DNA from: Flavobacterium zhairuonense
GTDB taxonomy: Bacteria; Bacteroidota; Bacteroidia; Flavobacteriales; Flavobacteriaceae
Length of the DNA: 44,108 nucleotides
Assembly (NCBI RefSeq): GCF_004352915.1
Contig: NZ_SJSY01000057.1
Coordinates: forward strand, 1-44,108
Direction of reading: 5' to 3'
The notes under the pieces are model-generated. The model saw nothing but the letters and a program-made list of their open reading frames with translations. It searched no databases and had not been told where the DNA came from. Below are positions 1 to 8,860 of this stretch, piece by piece. How positions within the stretch are numbered: position 1 is the stretch's first letter; each line of letters begins with the position of its first letter. Both the position numbers and the translations under genes were made by a program.

Positions 1-30
1 CTGCGTGAAATAAAAGCTTTGCCGTTAAAC

Positions 31-2937
31 TTACTTCAAGCAACTCCTCAAAATACTAACCGGATGTTGCGCTTCACGCTTAGTTCCATCATAAATTTGA
101 TGACGACAGCTCGTTCCTGCAGCGGCGATTTTTACATTTTCGGCAGTGTTGCGTACTTTTGGGAAAAGTGTGTCCTCTCCCATTTGCATACTCACTTTAT
201 AATGTTCTTTTTCATAACCAAAAGAACCTGCCATTCCGCAACAGCCCGAATTATAAATCGTAACCGTATTATTTTTAGGAAGATTCAGCATGGCAAAAGT
301 CGCTTCAACTGAACTCAATGATTTCTGATGACAATGCCCGTGAATTTTGATTTCTTTAGTTTCTTCAGAGAAAGAATCTGGCGTTATTTTCCCGTCGATG
401 ATTTCTTTTTTGAAGAATTCTTCGATTGTAAAAGCATTTTGCGAAATTCTCTCCGCATTTTCTTTATCTGAAGCTAAGCGTAAATATTCATCTCTGAAAG
501 TCAAAATTGCTGAAGGCTCAATTCCGATTAACGGTGCGTTGCTCGAAATTAAATTTTTGAAAATATTGACATTGATATCCGTGATCTTTTTAGCTTCTTC
601 CAAAAATCCTTTCGAAAGATAAGTTCTGCCGCTTTCTTCATGATTGACGATTAAAACTTCGTAACCTAATTTCGTCAACAATTCAAAAGCATCAATCCCG
701 ATATTTACGTCGTAATAATTGGTAAATTCATCAACGAATAAATACAATTGACCGTTTGGGAAATCGGCGTTTTTAGGTTTATTGTTTTCATACCATTTTC
801 TAAACGTCTTTTTCGCCAATAACGGAACTTGTCTTTCCGGTGCAATTCCCATTGTTTTTTTCACCAATGACTGATTCGAAATAAAATTCGTAATCGATGG
901 GAATTTGCTTCCCATTTTATTCAGTTTCGCGTTATTAGCAAAAATCTTGTTTCGGGTTGAAAATCCGTTTGCTTTTTGATATTGGTATAAAAATTCCGCT
1001 TTCAAAGTTGCAACGTCAACATTACTTGGACATTCGCTAGCGCAGGCTTTACAGCTTACACACAACTCAAAAACTTCGTATAATTCCTTCTGGTCAAATT
1101 TGTTTTCTTTTTCAGAATACGTCAAATATTCGCGTAAAGCATTGGCACGTGCACGAGTCGTTTCTTTCTCATTTCGCGTCGCACGATAACTCGGACACAT
1201 CGCTCCGCCTGCCGATGGCATTTTTCGGCAATCGCCAGAACCGTTGCATTTCTCGGCAGCACGCAAAATTCCTAAACTGTCTGAGAAATCCTGAAACGTT
1301 TTAATATCCGGTTCTACTCTTCCCGAAATGACACGATGATTTTCGTCCATTTTCAAAGCATTGACAATCTTCCCGATATTTAAAACCGAATTCGGGTCAA
1401 ACGCCAATTTGATTCTTTTCAGCAATTCGTAATTCTTATCGCCAATCATAAACGGGATAAACTCACCGCGCACAATTCCATCGCCGTGTTCACCGCTCAA
1501 TGAACCTCTGTATTTTTTTACCAAATGCGCTACTTCGGTCGCAATGGTTCTGAATAATTTTAAATCTTCCTTTTTCTTCAAATTCAAAACCGGACGCAAA
1601 TGCAATTCTCCTGCGCCGGCATGCGCATAATAAATCGCTTCTTGTCCATGGCGCAACATCATCGCCGAAAATTCTGCAATATACGCTGGTAAATCGCTTA
1701 ATTCTACCGCTGTATCTTCAATAGAATCGGCAGCTTTATCGTCGCCTACAATACTTCCTAAAAGTCCGAGACCGGCTTTTCTAAGTTCATTGGCTTTGTC
1801 AATATCTGGTCCAAATAATTTAACGCTGGCATATCCAAAATTGTGTTTTTCTAAGTCAGCGATTAAAGCGTTTGCCTGATTTTCGGCATCTTCTAAAGTG
1901 TGTGAAGCGACTTCAAAAAGCATAATCGCTTTAGGTTCTCCAACCAAAAAGAAACGGTTTTTAATGTGTTCCCTATTCGTTTTTGTACAATCCAAAATCG
2001 TGTCGTCAATCATTTCGCAAGTGTACAAATGATGTTTCATCGCCACAACAACAGATTCCAAAGATTCCTGAATCGTATGATAATGCGCCACAACCATAAT
2101 ACTATGAGGCGGAGGCAAATCATCAACTTTTAAAGTGATTTCGGTTGTAAAGGCCAAAGTTCCTTCGCTTCCGCAAAGTAATTTTCCAAGATTGATTGTC
2201 GGTTCAGTTCCGCCAAATAATTCTGATTTTAGCAGAATATCAACGGCGTAACCTGTATTTCGTCTGTGAATTTCCGGTTTCGGAAACTCTTTTATAATTT
2301 CTTCCTGATTTTCTTTAACCGAGAGTTCGTCGTAAACGCTTTTATAGATTTTATTTTCTAAAGAATCGCCTTTGGTTTTCTCGATAAATTCCGCCGAAGT
2401 CAATTCGCCAAAAGCTACTTCTGTTCCATCGCTCAAAATCGCTTTTACTTCGGCAATTTTATCACGCGTCACGCCATAACGAATCGAAGTGGTTCCCGAA
2501 GAATTATTTCCTACCATTCCGCCAATCATCGCTCGGTTTGAAGTCGAAGTAATTGGCGCGAAAAATACACCGTATGGTTTTAAATATAAATTTAATTCAT
2601 CGCGAATCACACCTGGCTGAACGGTAACCGTTTTTTTCTCGGCATCATAACCCAATATTTTGGTAAAATGCTTCGAAACATCAATCACAAGTCCGTCGCC
2701 AACAGCTTGTCCGGCAAGTGAAGTTCCAGCCGTTCTTGGCGTAACCGAAATATTATGTTTTCCCGCAAAGCGAATTAATTTGCTAATATCAGCCGTAGAT
2801 TTAGGCAAAGCCACCGCATTTGGCCGAATCCGATACACCGATGCATCTGTCGAATAAAGTGTTTTATGAAGATCATCGTATAAAAGTGTGCCCTCGAGTT
2901 CGCCGGCTAATTGCTCTAAATCTTTAAGTGTTGACAT
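31..2937 (-). CDS. FAD-linked oxidase / 4Fe-4S / CCG-domain oxidoreductase (YdiJ/GlcD-GlpC type)
   Basis: A 968-residue fusion of an FAD-binding oxidase with an iron-sulfur, cysteine-rich electron-transfer half, probably oxidising a 2-hydroxy acid (lactate, glycolate or 2-hydroxyglutarate class). The N-terminal third carries the PCMH-type FAD fold: PRTAGTSLAGQAVGDG near residue 70 and GGMVGNNSSGTTSIRYG near 140. The oxidase C-terminal domain has LHLRPVLNL and LSGEHGDGIVRGEF near 460-490. Cysteine motifs CNGSGDC (about 562) and CVSCKACASECP (about 626) should bind 4Fe-4S clusters. GHCHQKSL and SGCCGMAGSFGYE (about 880-920) are the paired CCG-type motifs of GlpC/HdrB-like domains. Length matches the YdiJ-like family. 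The ATG at 2937 is preceded by AT-rich DNA with no Shine-Dalgarno. It stands alone, with no lactate permease or regulator visible nearby. The substrate is inference. Confidence 0.9.
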   Translation of the reverse strand: MSTLKDLEQLAGELEGTLLYDDLHKTLYSTDASVYRIRPNAVALPKSTADISKLIRFAGKHNISVTPRTAGTSLAGQAVGDGLVIDVSKHFTKILGYDAEKKTVTVQPGVIRDELNLYLKPYGVFFAPITSTSNRAMIGGMVGNNSSGTTSIRYGVTRDKIAEVKAILSDGTEVAFGELTSAEFIEKTKGDSLENKIYKSVYDELSVKENQEEIIKEFPKPEIHRRNTGYAVDILLKSELFGGTEPTINLGKLLCGSEGTLAFTTEITLKVDDLPPPHSIMVVAHYHTIQESLESVVVAMKHHLYTCEMIDDTILDCTKTNREHIKNRFFLVGEPKAIMLFEVASHTLEDAENQANALIADLEKHNFGYASVKLFGPDIDKANELRKAGLGLLGSIVGDDKAADSIEDTAVELSDLPAYIAEFSAMMLRHGQEAIYYAHAGAGELHLRPVLNLKKKEDLKLFRTIATEVAHLVKKYRGSLSGEHGDGIVRGEFIPFMIGDKNYELLKRIKLAFDPNSVLNIGKIVNALKMDENHRVISGRVEPDIKTFQDFSDSLGILRAAEKCNGSGDCRKMPSAGGAMCPSYRATRNEKETTRARANALREYLTYSEKENKFDQKELYEVFELCVSCKACASECPSNVDVATLKAEFLYQYQKANGFSTRNKIFANNAKLNKMGSKFPSITNFISNQSLVKKTMGIAPERQVPLLAKKTFRKWYENNKPKNADFPNGQLYLFVDEFTNYYDVNIGIDAFELLTKLGYEVLIVNHEESGRTYLSKGFLEEAKKITDINVNIFKNLISSNAPLIGIEPSAILTFRDEYLRLASDKENAERISQNAFTIEEFFKKEIIDGKITPDSFSEETKEIKIHGHCHQKSLSSVEATFAMLNLPKNNTVTIYNSGCCGMAGSFGYEKEHYKVSMQMGEDTLFPKVRNTAENVKIAAAGTSCRHQIYDGTKREAQHPVSILRSCLK

Positions 2938-3038
2938 TTTTGCTTTTCTTTTGAATTACAAAAATAGGGATTTTTTTTAGGGGCAAAGGGACATAGTTAC
3001 AAAGAGACAAAGGTTTTCTTGGGGATTGTTTTTGGAAT

Positions 3039-3329
3039 TTAATCAATAAGTCCTTCTGTAAACTTTCTTCCAAGAATTTCAAAAGTGGGTTTTATATAAT
3101 CTTGAAAAGCATTTGCCTCTTCAAGGGTTTGAAAAGATATCGAATGTTCTTCAATCAATGCGTTTAATGTAAAGTTTAGGTGCGTAATATAATCTTGATA
3201 ATTATCCAGATAGTGAGATTTTGCATTTACTAGTTCGATGCCTGATAATTTTTCAAAAGGCTGGCGCTTTGCGTTTATATAGGCTTCCGCACTTTTAATA
3301 AATTCTTCTTTGATTTTTTCGTAACTCAT
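3039..3329 (-). CDS. small hypothetical protein, 96 aa
   Basis: I do not recognise the family. The ATG at 3329 (protein MSYEKIKEEFIKSAEAY...) is preferred over an upstream ATG at 3398, because the extension would run into a 52-bp dispersed intergenic repeat. The product is acidic, predicted mainly helical and cytoplasmic, with no signal peptide and no cysteine. It is the first of a run of small minus-strand genes spaced by AT-rich DNA. Such runs in Bacteroidota often include immunity genes left over from polymorphic toxin loci, but nothing here proves that. Confidence 0.6.
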   Translation of the reverse strand: MSYEKIKEEFIKSAEAYINAKRQPFEKLSGIELVNAKSHYLDNYQDYITHLNFTLNALIEEHSISFQTLEEANAFQDYIKPTFEILGRKFTEGLID

Positions 3330-3360
3330 CTTAATGATTGTAAAGTATATCTTTTTCCAC

Positions 3361-3412
3361 TTATTATTGCTTCCAATCTTTGCGGGTACGGATTGCAAAT
3401 TCGCGCTATCGG
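3361..3412. repeat. 52-bp dispersed intergenic repeat, copy A
   Basis: This stretch matches 3929-3980 over exactly 52 bases. Shared words are CCAATCTTTGC, a GGNTTGNAAAT block and GCTATCGG. Both copies lie between genes in the same orientation. A related short palindrome built on GCGGATT/AATCCGC sits at 5105-5123. Probably a dispersed intergenic repeat of this lineage. Confidence 0.65.
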
Positions 3413-3449
3413 TTTTTTCTCTTTTCGGAATTTATATTTTGAAAATTCA

Positions 3450-3824
3450 TCATTCCAAGTTATCCCACGCACTTTCACCCTTTTGGCTAATTTGCAATAC
3501 AAAATAAACAATAGCTAAATAAATAAAGGGATAACATGCTGTTAACATTTCAGCTTTCATCATGAGCAGAATGACAAATTGAACCAGCGAAACAGCCAGC
3601 AATCCATAAAAACCCCACATGCTCCATCTAAATAAAAAAGCTATGAAAACACAATATACTAATTTAGATGCTACTAAACCATAAGCGCAAAAAGGAGAAA
3701 CATTTTCGTATTTGATTATAGCTTTACTCAATTCTAAAGATGAAAAAGCACTAAATAAATTGATAAAGATTAAGGCAATCAAAAACACCGCAACAATAAT
3801 ATTCATCTCTTTTTTTTCTTCCAT
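3450..3824 (-). CDS. hypothetical membrane protein, 124 aa
   Basis: Family not recognised. The sequence shows about four hydrophobic spans: IIVAVFLIALIFINLF near residue 8, a segment around LVASKLVYCVFIAFLF near 50, WGFYGLLAVSLVQFVILLMM near 70, and ACYPFIYLAIVYFVLQI near 95. The tail is short and polar, ending in SAWDNLE. An inner-membrane location is likely. The short ORF in another frame that overlaps its 3' end and crosses the 52-bp repeat is a shadow. Confidence 0.6.
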   Translation of the reverse strand: MEEKKEMNIIVAVFLIALIFINLFSAFSSLELSKAIIKYENVSPFCAYGLVASKLVYCVFIAFLFRWSMWGFYGLLAVSLVQFVILLMMKAEMLTACYPFIYLAIVYFVLQISQKGESAWDNLE

Positions 3825-3928
3825 AACAGCTTATTTTATTTATAATAGATTAAAAATTGGTGTACACTTGGGTTAAAACAAATATAAATAAAATAAGGAA
3901 ATAGCCCTTAAAGTTTGGAATTTTCAGC

Positions 3929-3980
3929 TTATTATTGTGTCCAATCTTTGCAGGCACGGGTTGTAAATCCAGGCTATCGG
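3929..3980. repeat. 52-bp dispersed intergenic repeat, copy B
   Basis: Second copy of the repeat at 3361-3412, same length and orientation with about ten differences. It lies between the two small membrane-protein genes. Confidence 0.65.
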
Positions 3981-4005
3981 GGAACTTGGCTTCATAAAGA
4001 TTTTA

Positions 4006-4245
4006 TTAAAATATAGTTTGATATAGACGTTTCAGAACTTCAATGGACATAACAATAATTCCAAATCCTGCAATAATATAAACTCTCCAACTACGCATTT
4101 TAGTCATTGAATCCAATTCTAAACCTTCTTCTTCTAACTTTTTAGATTCTTTTATATCTCCTGATCTTATCCACCAAATTAATAACGCAAAAAATGCGAT
4201 TCCAGCAATCAACACAAAAACATTTTCATCTTTTATATACTTCAT
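4006..4245 (-). CDS. hypothetical two-TM membrane protein, 79 aa
   Basis: Family not recognised. Two hydrophobic segments (VFVLIAGIAFFALLIWWI near residue 9 and VYIIAGFGIIVMSIEVL near 54) flank a charged loop rich in Glu and Lys (ESKKLEEEGLELDS). The arrangement suits a small inner-membrane hairpin protein. It sits in the minus-strand run of orphan genes. Confidence 0.55.
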   Translation of the reverse strand: MKYIKDENVFVLIAGIAFFALLIWWIRSGDIKESKKLEEEGLELDSMTKMRSWRVYIIAGFGIIVMSIEVLKRLYQTIF

Positions 4246-4285
4246 TGATATTATTTAAACTTATATTTGAGTTAAAACATAAATA

Positions 4286-4591
4286 TCATGCGTGCAACGA
4301 GCTATTTCCTCTAAAAGCAAGAAAAAATAGGACAACTAAAATTACACAAACAAGCAGAGAAAAAGATTGTAAACGTTTATTTATTTCATTTGAAATTTCT
4401 AAAGAAAGTGTAAATACATACAGAAACAGTCCCACAAAAAATAATACAAAAGTCGATACTACCATAAAAATTATGCCCTCTCCTACTACAATTTGTTTCA
4501 ATGTTATTATTTCTTGAGTAGTATAAAAGAAAAAATAGATAAACCAAACCCAATATAAAAAATGGAAAATGTAGGCAAATGTTGACTTCAT
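4286..4591 (-). CDS. hypothetical membrane protein, 101 aa
   Basis: The start is taken at the ATG at 4591 (MKSTFAYIFHFLYW). It lies 13 bases after the stop of the upstream gene, whereas the longer reading from 4681 overlaps that gene by 77 bases. The product has three hydrophobic stretches (FAYIFHFLYWVWFIYFFFY, IIFMVVSTFVLFFVGLFLYVF, LLVCVILVVLFFLAF). Family not recognised. The spacing suggests it is co-transcribed with the 4605-5045 gene. Confidence 0.55.
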   Translation of the reverse strand: MKSTFAYIFHFLYWVWFIYFFFYTTQEIITLKQIVVGEGIIFMVVSTFVLFFVGLFLYVFTLSLEISNEINKRLQSFSLLVCVILVVLFFLAFRGNSSLHA

Positions 4592-4604
4592 TTTTTGTTT
4601 AATT

Positions 4605-5045
4605 TTAAAATAAAAGTGATTCCTGAATAATCCTATACGCCATAAAAACACATCCAAAAGGAGTTCCTTCAATTCCTTCAATAGTCAACCATTCTAAAAT
4701 TCCTTTATTTATAAGTTGATAAAGTTCGTACTCGATATAATCCTCACTATAGTTTAATTTCTGATATTCAGGATGAGTTCTTATGAGCTCTGTAAGTTTC
4801 CATTGAGAAAACTCAATTATGTCTTTTTCAAAAAGTGAAATATCATAGGCATAAATGACACCATCTTTTTCGGCTGTACAACCTGTTCCATGAAACCAAT
4901 ATTCAATTCCCTCAATTGTTCCTTTTCTTTCAAAAAAACTAATTGAAAATGAACATGGATTTATATCTTGTTTATGTTTATCTTTTAATAAAGCTTCAAA
5001 GTTTCTGATAAATGCAACGTAGTCTGATAGGATTTTTTCGATCAT
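4605..5045 (-). CDS. hypothetical protein, 146 aa, resembling DUF6896-type proteins
   Basis: A soluble protein without a signal peptide. The central YWFHGTGCTAEKDGVIYAYDIS block reminds me of the DUF6896 family, which is common in Bacteroidota in small-gene arrays of the immunity-protein kind. That link is from memory and unconfirmed. There are three Cys, and the C-terminus is hydrophobic (GTPFGCVFMAYRIIQESLLF). A small membrane-protein gene follows 13 bases downstream. No catalytic motif is evident. Confidence 0.6.
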   Translation of the reverse strand: MIEKILSDYVAFIRNFEALLKDKHKQDINPCSFSISFFERKGTIEGIEYWFHGTGCTAEKDGVIYAYDISLFEKDIIEFSQWKLTELIRTHPEYQKLNYSEDYIEYELYQLINKGILEWLTIEGIEGTPFGCVFMAYRIIQESLLF

Positions 5046-5104
5046 AATTTAATCAAATATAAATTGATTTTATTTGATTTACAACCGCAATAGAATAACG
5101 CTAG

Positions 5105-5123
5105 CGCGGATTTGTAATCCGCG
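5105..5123. repeat. short palindrome between small genes
   Basis: GCGGATT TGTAA TCCGC-type dyad upstream of the DUF6896-like gene and downstream of the lipoprotein gene. It resembles part of the 52-bp repeat and could also act as a weak terminator. Confidence 0.4.
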
Positions 5124-5148
5124 ATATAAATAATCATATAAAAAAAAA

Positions 5149-5643
5149 TTAATGACTTTTGTAAACCCCTAAACTTGTAATATTACCGATTGAACCTTTA
5201 AAATCGTATTTTTTTATTCCTTCGTTAACTTTCAATTCTAAATTGATAACTGCTGATTCATACTTAGTAGTATCCTTTGTTTCACCATCTTTAAATTCCA
5301 TCGCACAAGGAACCAAATTCGCATCCAAATTCAAAATATTTACTTTACTGACAAACTTTTCATCTTTTACAATTTTCAAATAAACAATTCTATTGCAAGA
5401 TTCCTTATCTAACCCTGAAAGCAAAGTGACATTTAATGGAATTTCATAATCTCTAAACTTGAATTTTATTGACTTCTTCATAGTATCTTTTGACAGAATT
5501 AAATCCTTAGAACCTAAAAAAGTCTTCGAAAATTCAATAGGTTTTTCTTCTCTAACTTTTAAATTAGATTCATTTTTGGCGTCTTTACATGATTGTAATA
5601 AAATAATGATAATCGTTAAAAACATGAATAGTTTTGGTCTCAT
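5149..5643 (-). CDS. putative lipoprotein, 164 aa
   Basis: The ATG at 5643 gives a clean lipoprotein signal (MRPKLFMFLTIIIILLQSC, Cys19 as the lipidation site, followed by KDAKNES). The 18-residue upstream extension to 5697 would spoil the signal. The mature part is Lys-rich with alternating beta-like stretches and no motif I recognise. Location is probably the periplasmic or outer-membrane face. It is transcribed away from anmK. Confidence 0.65.
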   Translation of the reverse strand: MRPKLFMFLTIIIILLQSCKDAKNESNLKVREEKPIEFSKTFLGSKDLILSKDTMKKSIKFKFRDYEIPLNVTLLSGLDKESCNRIVYLKIVKDEKFVSKVNILNLDANLVPCAMEFKDGETKDTTKYESAVINLELKVNEGIKKYDFKGSIGNITSLGVYKSH

Positions 5644-5867
5644 AGTTTTGGTTTTAAAAAAATATTCTTCGTTGTTTGATGAAATACTAATGAACATTAG
5701 CTGTCTCTTATAAATTATAAATGAACTTTATACCAAAAATATTAATTAACTCATTTAAATAAATACGTACTTATACCTGTTTATTTTTCATTATTTTTTT
5801 ACAATTTCAATGTAATTTTATCCAAAATAATCCCATTTTAGCATTATCAAAAAAGCATTCCATCAAA

Positions 5868-7076
5868 ATGAATAAAAACATAACCGCCCTTTACAAAATA
5901 GCTCAAAAAGAAACCCGAAAAATAATCGGTTTAATGTCAGGAACTTCGCTTGACGGACTTGACTTGGCGCTTTGTGAAGTTTCGGGCGAAGGCGAAAATA
6001 CAGTTGTAAAAATCGAGCAATTTGAGACCATCGATTACAACGAAGACATTAAAACTGAAATCAGAAAAGTGTTTGCTAAAAAAACAATCGATTTTCAGCA
6101 TTTGGTTTTACTAAACGAATGGATTGCCGATTTACATGCCGGAATGATTAATGATTGTCTTTCAAAATGGAATATTCCCGCAAACGAAGTTGATTTGATT
6201 GCTTCACATGGACAAACAGTTTTGCACGCGCCAAAGTTTTTGCATCAGCAGGAAAAATTTCCTAATGCGACTTTGCAAATTGGCGACGGCGATCATATTG
6301 CAGTTAAAACCGGAATCATAACACTTTCAGATTTCAGACAAAAGCATGTTGCTGCGGGCGGTGAAGGCGCGCCTTTGGCGGTTTATGGCGATTATTTGTT
6401 GTTCAGCAAAAAAGGCGAAAACCGTATTATGCTCAACATGGGCGGAATTGCAAATTTCACGTATTTACCAGCCTCACAAAATGCCGAGGAAGTTTTTGTA
6501 ACCGATACCGGAACCGCAAATACTTTAATTGATATTTTCACGAAACAGTTTTTCCCTGAAAAAAGTTTCGATAAAGATGCTGAAATCGCTAAAAGCGGCG
6601 TTGTAAATCAAACACTTTTAAGTGAATTAAAAAGCGATGCCTTCTTCCAGAAAAGCTTCCCAAAAACAATTGGTCAGGAATTATTCAATCATGATTTTGT
6701 GAATTCGGCTTTGGTAAAATTAGGTTTAGAGAATATTTCGGCATCAGATTTGCTGGCCACTTTAACACGCCTTAGCGCCGAGACGATTGCCGAAGCGGTT
6801 TTGTTTGTGGTAGAAAATACTAAAACCTCAATCGAAGAGTTTACAGTTTATATGTCGGGCGGAGGCGCGAGGAATCCGTTATTGGTGAGTTGGTTACAGG
6901 AATTATTGTCTTGTAAATTTGAAAAAAGCGACGTTCTCGGAATTTCAGGCGACGCAAAAGAAGCGGTTTTATTCGCTGTTTTGGCGAATGAAACGGTTGC
7001 TGGAGGAAATTATAATTTTGGTTCAAAAAAAGGAATTCCATCCATAACAATGGGAAAAATTTCATTTCCAAGCTAA
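5868..7076 (+). CDS. anmK: anhydro-N-acetylmuramic acid kinase
   Basis: Phosphorylates 1,6-anhydro-MurNAc with ring opening to MurNAc-6-phosphate in the cytoplasm, a committed step of peptidoglycan recycling. Family marks are clear: LMSGTSLDGLDLALC (residues about 22-36, phosphate loop), LIASHGQTVLHAP (about 110), the DFRQKHVAAGGEGAPLA block (about 155) containing the catalytic-region signature, NMGGIAN (about 190), TDTGTANTLID (about 212) and MSGGGARNPLL (about 328). At 402 aa it is slightly longer than E. coli AnmK because of an N-terminal extension of about 20 residues. It heads a plus-strand group with a secreted glycosidase, an AmpG-like permease and a NagZ-type GH3, which supports the assignment. 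Confidence 0.95.
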   Translation: MNKNITALYKIAQKETRKIIGLMSGTSLDGLDLALCEVSGEGENTVVKIEQFETIDYNEDIKTEIRKVFAKKTIDFQHLVLLNEWIADLHAGMINDCLSKWNIPANEVDLIASHGQTVLHAPKFLHQQEKFPNATLQIGDGDHIAVKTGIITLSDFRQKHVAAGGEGAPLAVYGDYLLFSKKGENRIMLNMGGIANFTYLPASQNAEEVFVTDTGTANTLIDIFTKQFFPEKSFDKDAEIAKSGVVNQTLLSELKSDAFFQKSFPKTIGQELFNHDFVNSALVKLGLENISASDLLATLTRLSAETIAEAVLFVVENTKTSIEEFTVYMSGGGARNPLLVSWLQELLSCKFEKSDVLGISGDAKEAVLFAVLANETVAGGNYNFGSKKGIPSITMGKISFPS

Positions 7077-7085
7077 ATATTTTTA

Positions 7086-7245
7086 GCCACGAATTTTCAC
7101 GAATTATTTTTTTGATATTTTGAGAATAAAAATTAGTGCAATTCGTGTAATTCGTGGCAGAAAAAAAACTCACTAAATTGCAGTATTTTTTGCTCTTTAT
7201 TATTCTTTTGAAAAATAATTAGTGAAAATTCGTGTAATTCGTGGC
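7086..7245. repeat. long imperfect inverted repeat between anmK and the GHL10 gene
   Basis: GCCACGAATTTTCACGAATT-type arm at 7086-7111 is complemented by ATTCGTGTAATTCGTGGC at about 7141-7159 and again at about 7211-7245. The RNA could form alternative hairpins. It fills almost the whole intergenic gap and probably works as terminator or mRNA stabiliser. Confidence 0.7.
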
Positions 7246-7285
7246 AAAAGAAACTATTTTTGGTTTTTGTTAATAAAAGATTGAA

Positions 7286-8860
7286 ATGCATAAAAATCAG
7301 CACTTACTATACTCTATTCTATTTTTGTTTTTCGTTGGACTGAAATCCTTTTCGCAGGAAAAAACAATGCATCCTAAAAACGAATTCAGAGGTGTGTGGA
7401 TTGCAACCGTTGTGAATATTGACTGGCCAAAAACAGCCAACGACAATGTTGAAAAAGAAAAAGCTGATTATCTTGAGATCTTAGAAACGTACAAAAAATT
7501 AAATTATAACGCCGTAATTGTTCAAGTTCGAAGTGTTGGCGATGCCATTTATCCTTCTGAATTGGCACCTTGGTCGCGATTTTTGACAGGGAAAGAAGGT
7601 TTAGCTCCGAATCCATACTATGATGCATTAGCTTGGATGATCGAACAGGCACATAATAGAGGTTTTGAATTTCATGCTTGGCTGAATCCGTATCGTGCGA
7701 CTTTCGATTTAAACAAAAATCTTTTAAGTCCAGGACACGATCTTTTCAAACATCCGGAATGGATGATCGAATACGGAGGAAAATACTACTACAATCCTGC
7801 TTTGCCTGAAGTTCAGGAACATTTGACAAAAGTCGTAAAAGAAGTTGTCGATAAATACGATATCGATGCGATTCATTTTGATGATTATTTTTATCCGTAT
7901 GCCGTTCCGGGAAAAGTCTTTAACGACACGGCTTCATACAAAAAATACGGCGCAGGTTTAAGTCTTTCTGATTGGCGCCGTGCCAATGTAAGCAACTTTG
8001 TACACACGATTTCAACTACAATTAAAGCCAGTAAACCTTGGGTACAATTCGGAATTAGTCCGTTTGGGGTTTGGCGAAACAAATCTCAGGATCCAAGAGG
8101 TTCTGAAACACAATCTACATCAAATTACGACGATTTATACGCCGATCCAATGCTTTGGATGGATCAAAAATGGATCGATTACATCTTGCCTCAATTGTAT
8201 TGGAGCATGAACAATACGAGAGCATCTTATTCTAAACTAGTAAAATGGTGGTCTGAAAATGCTAATCCAAATACTGCGATTTATATTGGCCATGCGTCTT
8301 ATAAAATTAGAGGCGACGGCGATAAAAGCTGGAATTTCATTACCGAAATCCCAACGCAAATTGATTTTCTAAGAACCTTTAAAAACGTTTCCGGAAGCGC
8401 TTATTTCAGCTCTAAATGGTTTATGGATAAAAACTTAGATGTGGTTCGTCATCTGGAAGAAAATCAATATAAATATCCGGCACTTCCTGCTCCGGTCCCA
8501 AATTTGAAACATGTTATTATTGATACGCCACAAGTTCTTGAATATACAAAAGACAGCATAAAATATACCTTTACGACAAAAAGTGCGCTGAATACAAAAG
8601 TGCGCTATATGGTAGTTTATGGAGGCGACAATATTTCTAAAATTGACATTAACGACGCTACCAAAATCGTTGAAAAGGTCACTATAAAAGAAGTTGATGG
8701 AAAAATCACTTTTTCGATTGCTGGCGGAAAATTAAATCTTTACAAAGCCTGCGCTGTAACTTTTATTGATTACTATGCCAACGAAAGCACTCCAACTGCC
8801 ATAGATCTAAAAAAACCATTTAAAAACTATACACCAAATCAACCTAATGAAAACAGATAA
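7286..8860 (+). CDS. secreted GHL10-type glycoside hydrolase (YngK/DigH-like)
   Basis: A 524-residue exported protein with a signal peptide ending near FSQ (residue 24), followed by the family signature EFRGVWIATVVNIDWP. It belongs to the DUF187/GHL10 TIM-barrel group, whose E. coli member DigH (YddW) cleaves denuded glycan strands of peptidoglycan. Conserved barrel pieces include FHAWLNPYRA (about 128), DIDAIHFDDYFYPY (about 193) with acidic candidates, FGISPFGVWRNKSQDPRGS (about 254) and DYILPQLYWS (about 297). The C-terminal 130 residues look like a beta-sandwich add-on. Its 3' end overlaps the AmpG-like gene by 14 bases, so the two are translationally linked. It would release muropeptide fragments for uptake. 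Confidence 0.85.
   Translation: MHKNQHLLYSILFLFFVGLKSFSQEKTMHPKNEFRGVWIATVVNIDWPKTANDNVEKEKADYLEILETYKKLNYNAVIVQVRSVGDAIYPSELAPWSRFLTGKEGLAPNPYYDALAWMIEQAHNRGFEFHAWLNPYRATFDLNKNLLSPGHDLFKHPEWMIEYGGKYYYNPALPEVQEHLTKVVKEVVDKYDIDAIHFDDYFYPYAVPGKVFNDTASYKKYGAGLSLSDWRRANVSNFVHTISTTIKASKPWVQFGISPFGVWRNKSQDPRGSETQSTSNYDDLYADPMLWMDQKWIDYILPQLYWSMNNTRASYSKLVKWWSENANPNTAIYIGHASYKIRGDGDKSWNFITEIPTQIDFLRTFKNVSGSAYFSSKWFMDKNLDVVRHLEENQYKYPALPAPVPNLKHVIIDTPQVLEYTKDSIKYTFTTKSALNTKVRYMVVYGGDNISKIDINDATKIVEKVTIKEVDGKITFSIAGGKLNLYKACAVTFIDYYANESTPTAIDLKKPFKNYTPNQPNENR

Noticed and set aside
3326..3511. 61-codon minus-strand ORF
   Set aside because: Runs across the 52-bp repeat and overlaps the ends of two better genes.
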